Positions 12,210 to 23,003 of a stretch of DNA of 64,000 bases are shown here, piece by piece. Source of the stretch: Naematelia aurantialba. Lineage: Eukaryota; Basidiomycota; Tremellomycetes; Tremellales; Naemateliaceae. Position 1 is the first letter of the stretch. Every line of letters starts with the position of its first letter. Made by a program: the position numbers and the translations under genes. Under the pieces are notes generated by a model. That model had not been told where the DNA came from. It worked only from the letters and a program-made list of their open reading frames with translations, and searched no databases. The stretch is taken from contig JAKFAO010000015.1 in the NCBI GenBank assembly GCA_021527695.1, forward strand, positions 29,960 to 93,959. The letters run 5' to 3'.

Positions 12210-14046
12210 TCAGGCAATCGCCTTCAAAACCCTGCCCCACACTTCGACGTTCTCAGCGTCCAGTCTCCCCTGATACCGCCTCCACACTTTCGCGCTCGCG
12301 CGCCGCAATTGCCATTGATCACCACTCGTCCGCAGCCGCTGGATTGCCGCAATCTCAGACTCCACTACGGAGTGCGTCACGATCGCCGGTGGGGCGAGGT
12401 AGGTGTACGCGCTGAGGTGGCGCTCTGTCACCAGTGCGGGGACCTTGAAGACGAGTCAGCCATGTTGCCCGGCGAGTCCTAGAAAGAAGATTAAACACCC
12501 ACGCGAACGATGACAGCTGCCGCTATGGATGAAGACGCCGTGTCTTCGTATGGCCCATTCTGGCCGAATGCAGGTATGATCAGGTCCTGCAAATGTAAGC
12601 ATATAGACTCTCTGTCCTCTGGACCGTTCCCTCCTGACAACCAGATTTTCCTGGCGTCGTCCCAGCCTAGCTCACGATACTGAGCCGAGCACGGGCGACC
12701 TCGGCGTTGCCTGCCTGTGACAAACAAAATACACTCACCACTCCGTTTAGAAACTCGTAAAACTGAGGATAACTCAGATCAGGGTGAATCTGCACCACAT
12801 CCTCAATCTCCTTCTTGATCTCCACTGGATGCTGTTCATTCCGCCTTCCAAGCAAGTGCAAGGTGAACGGTGATCCGCTCGGATCCTCGACGAATTTTCC
12901 CTGCGCTGTGTCCCACTTCCATCCCCAAATGGCCGGGTCCGCCGTGATGGCTTCAGTCAGGTGTCTAAGAATGGCGTCGTATTTCCTCCGACCGGGCTCG
13001 ATGTTGCCTTGGATCACAACTCTGGAGGGGAAAATGGCGGGTGAGGGGGGAGTCGGGTTTGCAGGATAGTCGAACGTCTATCAAGAGTCAGACGCAACCT
13101 CGGGAAGACGAATAGTTATCAGATGCGATCGTTGGGCAGACGTGTGGCAAACGTCCGTTCGGTTGAGTAAAGGGGGTGCGGATGCGTGCAAGACTCACAG
13201 GCACCAAGACCTCGACGGGCATGTCCAGCCAGGCATCCTCGGCTTCCTTCTCTGCCCATTGTAATATCTCGCGATGCAGTCTTCGCCTGACGTGCTCCCC
13301 CAGAACCAACAAGCCTATTCGCCGCTGCTGCGCAAGTCCCAGGATCAAGGGCTTGATTTCTCTGTAAGCCGGCTGACCGGAATGGTGGACCACGCAGACT
13401 ACCCGAGTCTTCTGCGGTTCAAGATGCGAGAGCAGTTTTGGTAGAGCTTGTGAACCTGACCAAAGTGTCAGCTGGACCACAATGCAAGCTGAATCAAGGG
13501 GCATACAAGTAGTAAGGACGAGCAGGTCGACCTCGCCATTGTCTATGCGTGTTTCGACAGAAACCTCTTTGGGCATGCGGTATGGAGATTGGATTCGGGG
13601 CACGAGGGGGTAGGTGAGATTTCCGAGGATCTCTTCGAAGCCATAGCGGAAGGAGCCTTAGTCTTCAGCGACGTGTTCGCCACGCATGCTTACAGATGAA
13701 CAACGGGTCAAAGCCAGCTAAAACCAAGCTGTTCCCAAGTGCGCCGTTGACCTCTGCAAAACATGAGTATGAGACAGCCAACGGGCTCACCATCGTGTAT
13801 GGCAGACTCGAAGACGACGACGCCATCCCTGCGCACGTTCGGTAGAGTCGCTGCGACGTCGGTGTACCGGGTGGAGCGTAATGGGGAGAAGAACAAGAAC
13901 CCGAGCACGCCTGTGACGGCTAGGACAATCAGAAAGAGTCTACGGCGTTTGAGGATCGGTGGAGCTGCAGGCATGGTGGGAGCGGGATGGCGGGCGGGTG
14001 GTTTGTTTTGTGAGCTCGAGGTGGTTCTATTGGAGAGCACAGACAT
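12210..14046 (-). CDS. GT-B type glycosyltransferase-like membrane protein
   Basis: The start at 14046 is followed by a Pro-rich cytosolic tail and one membrane segment (RRRLFLIVLAVTGVLGFLFF), a type II topology. The lumenal part has VVVFESAIHDG and NGALGNSLVLAGFDPLFI, then a Rossmann-like half with TRVVCVVHHSGQPAYREI and GLLVLGEHVRRRL. The second half has VVIQGNIEPGRRKYDAI, FTLHLLGR, LSYPQFYEFLNGV, DLIIPAFGQNGPYEDTASS and VPALVTERHLSAYTYL. The order of a VIQGN..PGRR..Y loop and a late E-containing acceptor/donor block is what GT4-like GT-B enzymes show. I do not recognise the exact family and infer the function. The C-terminus is a helical ARG/GLU-rich stretch ending VLKAIA (stop 12210-12212). 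The copia element lies 127 bp upstream of its start codon, so its promoter may be affected. Confidence 0.6.
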
Positions 14047-14173
14047 GTAGAGGTTGGGAGGGGAGACCGGGGAGGAAGAGAAGGTTGCAAGTTTAGTGAC
14101 TGGAAACTGGTCGTGCGCGTGGGGAAAGAAACAGGAAGATCATGGCCCCCACGTGGCTGCAAGAGGAAAGAAA

Positions 14174-14290
14174 TGTTAGGAAATGCCACGCTCGGAGTTT
14201 GATTAGCAGTCCAAAGTACGAGGTCCTTACGATCTCGTACGACTCGAAACTATCTCTTCGAATGCACCATCGTATAAGAAGAATCCGACA
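14174..14290 (+). repeat. 5' LTR, 117 bp
   Basis: Starts TGTTAGG and ends CCGACA. It matches 19878-19994 along its full length. Very short for a copia LTR. Confidence 0.97.
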
Positions 14291-14321
14291 GATTAAAAGT
14301 CGAATGCTCTAACCAACTGAG
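14291..14321 (+). promoter_or_regulatory. Primer binding site matching an internal half of tRNA-Lys(UUU)
   Basis: Directly abuts the 5' LTR. Its reverse complement reads as a D-arm (CTCAGTTGGTTAGAGC) followed by an anticodon arm with loop CTTTTAA, that is anticodon TTT for lysine, ending two bases into the 3' side of the anticodon stem. That is about 31 nt, much longer than an 18-nt 3'-end PBS. It fits priming by a tRNA half-molecule, as known for Drosophila copia and yeast Ty5, which use initiator Met. The tRNA identity rests on my knowledge of the consensus; no matching tRNA gene is in this window. Confidence 0.85.
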
Positions 14322-17300
14322 TGCATACAATCCTGCTCAACTGTTCGACTAGTGCACTGCGCTCCGCACGACTAGGTCGACTTTGATCGCAGCGTATACG
14401 ATGGCATCCCGGACTGAGCGTACGCTCAGCCTCGATTCGGTTCCCCTACTAGGGAACCTTGCGACTTATCACAAGTGGAAGCTTGCGGTTGAGAACTACC
14501 TCCTTATCAATGGATGCCTTGGTATCATTGAGGGAACAGACGTCGAACCGTATGCACAGCATACCTCTACGATAGACGAACACGGCGAGGAACATACGAT
14601 CACGCTACCTCGCACACAGCGTGCTGGCTCAACTGTGCCAGAGACACATGCAATTGAACATCGCGAACTCACCTCGAAGGAACTCGAAAGGTGGGATGAT
14701 TGGCGCAAGCGCGAGTTGCGAGCGCAAGGTACGATCCTGGGAACAGTGGAACCTGGACTCATGGTGGACTTACGATCGTACAAGACCGCACACGAGATGT
14801 GGTTATTCCTTGCGGATGACATGCAACTTACTACTTCAGAGCATCGAACTGAAGTCGAGCGCAAGCTACGCAACTTGATCCTGCGACCAAACGCAAGCGC
14901 AGAAGAGATGACCACTCATCTATCAACCTTCAACATGCTATGGTTGGAGGCTCAAGACTCTGGCTGTTCAGTCAATGAGCACATACGTGCGACTTGGTTC
15001 TTGGATACGCTTCCTTCGGACTTCAAAGTCCTACGATCACTATTCATCAACTTGCCTACGATATCGAAGACTTGGAACGAGCTTCGACGAATGTATCAGA
15101 CCGAAATCATGGATCGCACAAGGACAGGCATGCGATCTGCAGAGGTTCAAGCCCTACGACTCGATGTCGCAAACGCAGGCACAAAAGGCAAGAAGGATGA
15201 CTGGGTCAAAGAGGCAGAGTGTCATTACTGCCACAAGAAGGGACATATCAAGAAGGACTGTCGCAAGCGCATGCGAGACGAAAAGCGTAACAAGGGAAAT
15301 CAACCAAAGCATCAAGCGCATTCGATCGGATCGCATCCCAAGGTGGACCAGTATTGGGCTGCTTCAGCTAGTCTGATCCTGAGTGACTACGTCTGTAGTT
15401 ACGCCTCTTCGATCGCACCCCATTTCCTTCTCGATAGTGGTGCGACTCACCACCTTACGCCTGATCGCAACCTTCTGTCGAATACGATCAAGCTCGATCC
15501 TCCAGTTCGATTTGGCTTGGCTGATTCGAATTCAAAGATGGAAGCGTATGAGAAGGGTGAGATCGTACTCAAGCTACCATCTGGTCAAGGCATACGACTC
15601 ATGGATGTATACTACATCCCACACGCAAGACAGAACATTCTTTCAACTGGTTTGCTACGACAGCACGGCTGGACAATTGACTTTAAGAATCGTACAGTCA
15701 ATCGTGGTCAAGAGAAGGTGCCAATTGTGGATGAAGGAGTGTTATCTTTCGTTCGAATGGGTACGCTTGTGAGTACAGAGGGTACGATCAGTCATGCAGA
15801 GCGCATGAGTCCCCTGCAACTCGAACACAATCGCTTGGGCCACATTGGTCGCAAGAAGATACTCGAACTCGCACGCTTGGGTGAGCTGCGATACGATATC
15901 AAGGACTTGGAGAATGATCCTTTCAAGTCTACGGACTGTGCGACTTGCCAAGAACGCAAGGCAATTCGATTGCCTAAGGACGACACGAGTCCACATGGTA
16001 CGCGCGACTGCGAAGTCATACACTCAGACATATCTGGGCCAGTCAACCCCTCTGCGACTGGATCGCGATACATCATTACGATGTACGACGACTATTCCAA
16101 GGTCAATCGTGTCGTAACCACACCAGATCGCAAATGGACTCTTTCCTACCTTCAAGAGTTTGTCAATAAGATCGAAAGGCAACTTGGTCAGAAGGTACGC
16201 TTCATTCGATCAGATGGAGGAGGCGAATACGTTAGCGATCGTGCAAACGTATGGTACTCTATGAAGGGTATTATACATCAAGTCTCGCCACGATATACGC
16301 CCAAGTTAAATGGTACGGCTGAACGATTCAACCGTACGCTCAAAGAGATGGCTGCTTCGATGCTATCTACAGCTTCGCTCAATCACGACTATTGGGATTA
16401 TGCTGTACGATACGCTTCAGTCATGCTTATGAAGACAAGTCAAAATCGAGAGGGCGTAAATGCATGGTTCAACCTCACTGGTCGAAAGCCTCACCTTGCA
16501 AAGTCGTTCGCATTCGGCGAGTTCGTATACGTTCAGATCCCTTCTGAAACTCGCAACAAATCGCAACTAGACTTCAACAAGGGAGAGTTGGCCAGAGTAC
16601 TGGGACAGTATGAGGGCATGAGTGGGTGGATCGTACGATTCGAACGAGATGGACATATCCTAGTCAGTAGGGATGTCAAAAGCGCAAACGTAATGCCTAT
16701 GCCCATACGACCGCACACACCACCTACGAGTATGCCTCAGAGCGTACAGCCTCAGCCTATAGTGGTACCTCAGCCACTGGTAGTAGAACCTCTACCAGCA
16801 CCACAACCAGTACGACCACCTACGCCCCCTCAAGTCGTAACACCCATACCTGCAGTCGAACGTATAGTAACTCCACCCCCTGTGGACCCTACACCTATCC
16901 TTGAGACTCCTGTAGAGGAGGTGCGTGCGCCTGTGCGTATGCTCCCTGCAAGGCAAAGTCAAAGGTTGAGGGAGAAAGGGGAGAACAGGGGGAGCGTATC
17001 GCATACGACTTGGCACGGAGCGAATGCAAGGGCTGCATACCTTGCATCAGAGGTCGCAATGATACTTGCGATTAAAGGTGATACGACTGCACCTACAACA
17101 GCTACAGAAGCACTTGCGAGTGCGGATCGAAAGCACTGGATCGAAGCTATGGAGAAAGAGCTTACAAATATCGAAGGCAAAGACACTTGGGAAGAAACAG
17201 TACTCCCACACGATCGAAAGGCTATCGACTCACGATGGGTCTTTGCGATCAAGCGCGATGCAAATGGACGCATCGTGAAGTACAAAGCAAGATTGGTTGC

Positions 17301-17973
17301 AAAAGGCTTCTCTCAACAGCCTGGAGTTGATTACGAAGAAACGTATGCTCCAGTTGGTCGCATGGTCAGTCTGCGGCTACTCCTCACAATCGCAGCCGCA
17401 TACGATCTGGAACTACATCAGGCAGATGTAGAGGGAGCCTACCTGAATGGGAGGCTAGAAGAGGAGATCTACATGCGATATCCCGATGCGGTCGTACATG
17501 CACCTGGGTGCAATGCATTACGACTCAAAGGTTCGCTTTACGGTCTCAAACAGTCCGCACGCATATGGTGGACAGAACTGGGTGATGCGCTTGCATACCT
17601 AGGCTTTGTTCGATTGGAATCTGACTGGGGAATGTACTACAAGTCTTCGACTCGATCGAATGGCCCTATCATTCTACTCGCATACGTGGACGATTTGGTC
17701 ATTGCAGCGCACGACCAACATACGATCAATACACTTATGGACCATCTTAAGGCCAAGTGGTCTATGACAGAGATGGGAGAGATGACCCAGATCCTAGGCC
17801 TGAAGGTTAATCGTGATCGTACACGCAAGGTCATAACTCTCAGTCAACCAGCATACATCGAACAGGTTGCAACACGATTCGATACCACAAAACAATCGTA
17901 TACGACTCCTCTCCCAGCATATTCGGGAGACATCGTACACGATACAGACACTACGACTGCAATCCAAACCACC

Positions 17974-18385
17974 TGTCATGACGGAGACGTCGTCGAGTCG
18001 TCACGTGACTATCCACGCGACCGGGATGGCGGCATGGCTGTCACGTGGGGCTTGAGGAACTCGTCTAGGTTGAGCGAGTATCTACTCGTCTCGACGAGAG
18101 TATATAGAATTTACCGGATTGTAGTGAGGTTCCTCAGCGATCCTCGATTGAGTCCCATAGTCCAAGACCCAACGATCTCGTTCTAACTTCGACGGGTCTA
18201 CAACCACTCATCTGAGTTCTTCTAGATCGCCCAAGTCTCAGTCCACGTCCCCCAACTCCACGTCCTAGTCCCAAGTCAAGGCTTTCCTCATCCTCTCAAC
18301 GAGTTCGCGCGGAACTCGTCCAATTCCAAGCCAGTCGTTGTGCAGCGGTCCCAGGTCGCCGAAGTTAGACCGGAGCATCGTGACA
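17974..18385. mobile_element. Nested solo LTR of a different retroelement
   Basis: 412 bp starting TGTCATGACGG and ending CATCGTGACA, flanked on both sides by CCACC (17969-17973, 18386-18390), a 5-bp target duplication. The ends share the inverted TGTCA/TGACA. A TATATAG box lies at about 18100. It has no similarity to the host element's LTR. The RT-RNase H connection of the host polyprotein reads through cleanly when the insert and one CCACC are ignored, which fixes both ends. The family is unknown (Ty3-like or another LTR lineage). Orientation unknown. Confidence 0.93.
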
Positions 18386-19278
18386 CCACCTTCCAAGAGC
18401 TCATAGGCTGCTTGATGTGGATCGCAGGTTCGACGCGACCCGACATATGCTACGCTGCACGCTACCTATCACGATTTAGTGCGAAACCATTCGAGACCCA
18501 CTGGCAGCTTGCAAAGCGCACGCTTTCGTACCTCTTACGCACGAAAGACTACGCTCTTACGCTTGGAGGTCAACCTAGTCCCTTGCAGGGGTGGGTTGAT
18601 GCTGACTATGCTGGATGTAAGGAAACTCGAAAGTCTACGACCGGATACGTCTTCAAGTTCTGCGACAGTACGATTAACTGGCAATCGAAGCGACAATCTA
18701 CGGTTGCGCAGTCTACGCTCGAAGCTGAGTATATCGCAGCATCCGAAGCCGCACGTGAGGCTACATGGCTGCGATCACTTCTCTCTGAACTTGGATTCAA
18801 ACAAGATACGACTCGATTGCATTGTGATAACAAGGGTGCAATAATACTCGCAAACAATCCGGGAACGCACGCACGATCGAAGCACATCGATGTGCGATAC
18901 CACTACATTCGTAGTAAGGTGGATGCAGGTGAACTGAACCTGGTCTACATTCAAAGTGGATTACAAGATGCAGACATGCTTACGAAGGCATTGCCTCGCG
19001 ATTCGCATGAACGCAATTGCCAGCGCATACGATTGGAGGCCCCATGCTTGCACGATAAAGGGTCACACACAAACACGAGCGCGTTTATGATCTCGAACAC
19101 GAGCGCGTTTGAGATCTCAAACATGATTCCTACGACTCTCTCGGATCCCATGATATCAAACACAACTCCTACACTCTCGAACTCAAACGCAACTCCGCAC
19201 GACATGAGCGCAAAAATCGACAAGCGTGAGGTGAATGCCTTGTTCATCCTTGAACATGGTCACCCTGCGATCGAACCA

Positions 19279-19388
19279 TGCATGCGATGCATTCGACTCA
19301 AGCACGAATGCGTCTTCCTCATGCGATTCGATGCGGATGCAAACAAAATCTTCAAGTGTGCCAAGTGCACAAGGGCAGGTCAGGCCTG
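19279..19388 (+). other. Zn2Cys6-like cysteine motif in the retrotransposon C-terminal tail
   Basis: The tail downstream of RNase H encodes C-x2-C-x6-C, a 15-residue spacer, then C-x2-C-x6-C (CMRCIRLKHEC and CAKCTRAGQAC). This is the spacing of fungal binuclear zinc cluster DNA-binding domains. Basic residues lie between the cysteines, as in those domains. Standard copia polyproteins end soon after RNase H, so the tail is an addition. Function unknown. Confidence 0.8.
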
Positions 19389-19869
19389 CATTGTAAATGA
19401 CGAAGATGTGCGATACACCGACCGCATGCACGAACTCGCACGACCACGATCGGAAGTCGTGCGACCACGAGCTGCGAAGGTTACGGCCTCGATTCCAGCA
19501 AAGCACATACGCTTCGAGGACTACGACAATACTACGCACGATGCACACAAGGATACCGATGCGTACGAGACTGCACATGACATGCTAAAGGATACGACAA
19601 TCGAGACCGCTCACGATGCGTGCGATCACATCCTCAAGGCCATCAACAACCAAAATGTACCGGGTCATATACAGAGCCAGTTGGCAAGAGTACTTGAACA
19701 GTTCGAGTACGAGCTCGAGTACGAGTAGCGAACACGTTCGCTTTCGGAATTCACATAGACATTCATTTCGCTCGACCTTTACCACCCTCGACAATCCGTA
19801 CGATCCGTACGCTCGCTCACTCGCACTCACTCTCTCTGTCTCTCTCTTTCTTGTACTCCAAGCTGGCAT

Positions 19870-19877
19870 AGGGGGAG
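19870..19877 (+). promoter_or_regulatory. Polypurine tract
   Basis: AGGGGGAG immediately before the 3' LTR, in the expected place for plus-strand priming of reverse transcription. Confidence 0.85.
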
Positions 19878-19994
19878 TGTTAGGAAATGCCACGCTCGGA
19901 GTTTGATTAGCAGTCCAAAGTACGAGGTCCTTACGATCTCGTACGACTCGAAACTATCTCTTCGAATGCACCATCGTATAAGAAGAATCCGACA
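19878..19994 (+). repeat. 3' LTR, 117 bp
   Basis: Same sequence and length as 14174-14290, followed by the target duplication AGAAA at 19995-19999. Confidence 0.97.
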
Positions 19995-20374
19995 AGAAAG
20001 AGATTAGATCAGGCGGGGTGGCTGCCTCTTTCCTTCCTGAGGCCCAACATCTCCCAGCGACTGTTGGTTGCTCGACTGCATGTTCTCCAGGCGATGCATA
20101 TGCCATCCTGCCCAAGCTTCACAGCAAGTAGACATTTGCAATGAAGAGTTTGGCTACTGTTGCTTGCTTGCTCGACGGGGGGCTTCACATCGGAAATTCC
20201 CACGCGCGGCTGGGCGTTTTGTATGCGTGCCTGAATCCAAGCTCCAGCCTTTTGATCTCTCTGTGCTATTACAATTCTGATTCTCATCAATCACCGGATC
20301 ATTCCGCTGATCCCAAAGGCCTCGTCGTCGTCGTCGTGCTCGTGCTCGTGCTCGTCCCCCCCGTCCCCCTCGTC

Positions 20375-22425
20375 ATGTCCATACCCTCACATCTCGGCTT
20401 ACGGTCAATGTCAAAACCTTCCTACGCCATCGCGCTCGCCGTGTTGCTGACCGTGGTCTTTTTCCTCGTGTCCACATCCCATTCTTCCACCCATTCCTCC
20501 CCAGATTGGTATTCCCTCCTCCTTCCTTCCGACGCCAAGTCAGACGACAGGGGACCCTTTGACTTGGATTGGCGGCTCGAGCAGTTCCGCTCGAGACCAG
20601 TGTGGGAGCATGCAGAGTTGCAATACCCTTCACGATATGCCTGTACGCCTCTCTCTCTGTCTCTGTTTCTTTCGTTCTCTCTCTCTTTTTTTTTTCTCTG
20701 CGACAAGACTGCATGTACTGACCCGATGCAGGCCCCTTGACGACGTTTAATCGAGACGAATACTTTTTCAATCGGTGGAGACTGGAAAAATGGCCGGCAA
20801 TACGGGCGTCCCAGCTCCGAGAATGGCGACAAGAGTTGTTCGACTACATCTCAGAGTGCAAATCCGCCGGCGTTCCCCTCGTATGGTCAGACGACATGCT
20901 GGAAGGGATGCCGCCGCAGCGTGGTGTCCTGTATGCAGGAGGGGATGGCAAGGCGTTGAAGCGGTTACGGCTGAGTCTGCACGTTCTGCGAAACGTCGTC
21001 AAGAGCGAGTTGCCCGTGGAGATTTATCACTATCCGGACGAGTTCCAAGGAGAGGGTGTGAAGGACGGGCTGTTGACGGATTTTGGACCGGGGATCCGAC
21101 TGGTTGAAGTCGGCGGCAAGCACGAGGGGAAGAACTGGCGTGAGTGTGGAGGCTCACCCGTCCACTTGCCACCTATGCGTTGACACTTTGCTGACGAGCG
21201 TTCCCGTCACTCGTTGCTCTCTGTTCACCGTGATTCACATGTGCTTGCTGTCTGTCACTCTGCGGACGCCGCCGATTTGTTCTGCTTCGACTCTTTACTC
21301 TGCAGAGGTCAAAATCTCCGCCTTTCTCTCCACTGCATTCACCGAATTCGTCTGGCTCGACACGGACAACTTTCCGCTGATCGACCCTGCCGAGCTCTTC
21401 GATACGATCGAGTACCGCGCGTCGAGGCACGTGTTCTGGTCGGACCTGAACAAGGATCATCCTGATAACGCCATATGGCGGCTCGTCGGCCAGCCGTGCT
21501 CGGACCGCCATTGGCCTGCCGAGACCGGGCAGGTGGTCTTTGACAAGCGGGGGAATGGGGGGCTGAATTACGCGGTTCTGCGTATTGCATGGCACATGAT
21601 GGACAAGAGCAAGACGTGGGGTGAACTCATCTACGGCGACAAGGACACTTTTGTGAGTCGATCGTGAGGGGAAACAAGGGGTGGGGTGGGGATCGTAGCG
21701 GAGAGAGAGCGAGGGAGGGCTGACAAAGGCAGAGATTTGCAATGTACATTCTTGGTTTGGATTACCAGATGGCCCCACGCGTCTTCACCTCGACCGGCGG
21801 GTATGTCGCCCCCACCACGGGTGAGGACATCAAGACGTTTTGCGGGCATTCCAGTGAGTGTGCTTGCGAGTCTTGAGTATGCTTGCGAGTCTTTGGTATG
21901 ATTGCTTGCGAGCCTTGGCGTATGACTGCTTGCAAGTCGTACTCTACCATGTGCCATCTGTTCTGCTGTCGATTCCCAGTACCTCATGTGGACGGCCTGG
22001 GGTCGCGGACGCCGCTAACCCCCGCAGTGATGCACTACGAGCCGACTCCCTGGTCGGAGCGCCACAACCCCGACTACCGGCACCGCCCGGCGTTTATGCA
22101 CACGATCCTCGGCAAACATTCCGCCAAACTGCAAGCGTCCAAGCTATTCTCCAACCTGTCCCGCCCATTGTTGGACGGCATCTCCGAGCCGGCCCTCGTG
22201 CGCACGCCGGCACGGTGGAGCGGGAGCTGCTTTGACTTTCTGCGGCAGGGGCCGAGCGGGCTTGCCGGCGTGGAGGGCGGGTTCAACGACGGCCAGGACG
22301 TGGTGTTTTGGCCGATTGAAGAGGCGTTCAAAGACCAGTATGGCAGGGTGCGGGCGGAGGGGCTGGAGACTATACGCGCGCTCCAGGCGCTCGGCGAGGA
22401 CTTTATGGCGGTGCATCTGGCATGA
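20375..22425 (+). CDS. GT71 alpha-1,2-mannosyltransferase (Mnn2-type)
   Basis: Golgi mannosyltransferase of the Mnn2/Mnn5 family (GT71), which adds alpha-1,2-mannose branches using GDP-mannose. The start at 20375 (or 20408) is followed by a signal anchor (ALAVLLTVVFFLVSTS). Domain blocks are RGVLYAGGDGKALKRLRLSL style start of the transferase core (about 20920), LSTAFTEFVWLDTDNFPLID with the DxD-type LDTDN (about 21330-21390), SDRHWPAETGQVVFDKRG, and YGDKDTFRFAMYILG split by an intron (21650). The final exon includes MHYEPTPWSE and ends GEDFMAVHLA. Introns at about 20643-20731, 21140-21306, 21653-21732 and 21854-22027. Lies just beyond the 3' end of the retrotransposon. Family call is strong; linkage type is by analogy. 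Confidence 0.88.
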
Positions 22426-23003
22426 TCGTGGCTGCGACGGTGGCAGTGGCGACCGTTGCTGACGGTGGGATTGAAGATGGGCACGGGAATGGCCGAGATA
22501 GACGATATATAGCTGTCGTCGGACGAGGCGCGGCTAGGCGACGCCGAGCGGCGAGCGCATCCGCGCATCATGGCGGTTGGGCAGACCGCCACTGGCCATG
22601 TTGTATCTGTATGTCCTTGCAGGCTAGCAGGAGCATGCAATTTCACTGGATTCGTCCTGCTACTAGTCGTCACTGGATAGGTCCCGCTGTTGCCACAGGC
22701 ATGTCCGGCTACACGGCAGGGCTCGCGACGAGCAGTGATCAGGGATTGATACACACAGATCAAGACACACGCCGCAGGACACCCACCCACAGCAGAGCCC
22801 AACCACAGCAGAGCCCGATAACACCACAGCAGAGCACGATAAATGACCAAAGCAGCACCGCACGGAGCCCTAGACACGCCTGGAGCACTCGACACGAACA
22901 GAGCCATGAAAGACAAAGACGCAAAGAGCACGCAACCCCACACCCAGGACGCATGAGCACGCATGAGCATGAAAATGATGCCATCCTAGCCTACAAAACG
23001 CCC
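22426..23003. other. Intergenic, degenerate repeats only
   Basis: 580 bp between convergent GT71 and RPL31. It contains an irregular CCACAGCAGAGC repeat (about 22790-22860) and no recognisable gene. Confidence 0.5.

Larger units (their letters stand above)
14401..19728 (+). pseudogene. copia Gag-Pol polyprotein, interrupted by a solo LTR
   Basis: One frame carries copia gag (YHKWKLAVENYLLINGC, about 14470), a CCHC zinc knuckle (15220-15261, CHYCHKKGHIKKDC), protease (LLDSGATHHLT, about 15427), integrase with HHCC (HNRLGHIGRKK, about 15826) and DDE region (HSDISGP, YDDYSK, IRSDGGGEYV, GTAERFNRTL; 16020-16340), RT (SRWVFAIKRD, YVDD at about 17683) and RNase H (GWVDADYAGC at about 18591, EAEYIA, KHIDVRYHYIR). 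The solo LTR plus one 5-bp target copy is 417 bp, a multiple of three, so frame is kept downstream. A TAA at 18184-18186 inside the insert cuts translation before RNase H. The ATG at 14401 is preferred because upstream codons lack ATG. A C-terminal tail of about 220 residues follows RNase H, with a Cys pattern at 19279-19388 described separately. Likely non-autonomous now. Confidence 0.93.
14174..19994 (+). mobile_element. Full-length Ty1/copia LTR retrotransposon with nested solo LTR
   Basis: A 5821-bp element bounded by two 117-bp direct LTRs that I read as identical base for base, both TGTTAGG...CCGACA. It is flanked by the 5-bp target duplication AGAAA (14169-14173 and 19995-19999). It has a primer site next to the 5' LTR, a polypurine tract next to the 3' LTR, and one gag-pol frame with the copia domain order protease, integrase, RT, RNase H. 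Identical LTRs mean insertion was recent. The only visible damage is a 412-bp foreign LTR plus its target duplication inside pol. Confidence 0.97.

Noticed and set aside
14291..14321. A tRNA-Lys gene on the minus strand
   Set aside because: Only the D-arm and the 5' part of the anticodon arm are present; no acceptor stem or T-arm follows. Its position against the LTR explains it as a primer site.
17974..18385. An intron in the retrotransposon pol gene
   Set aside because: Borders are TG...CA with a 5-bp duplication on both sides, not GT...AG, which fits an LTR insertion.
14496..19578. Long minus-strand frames across the retrotransposon
   Set aside because: They lie opposite a polyprotein with clear copia motifs and have no recognisable features.
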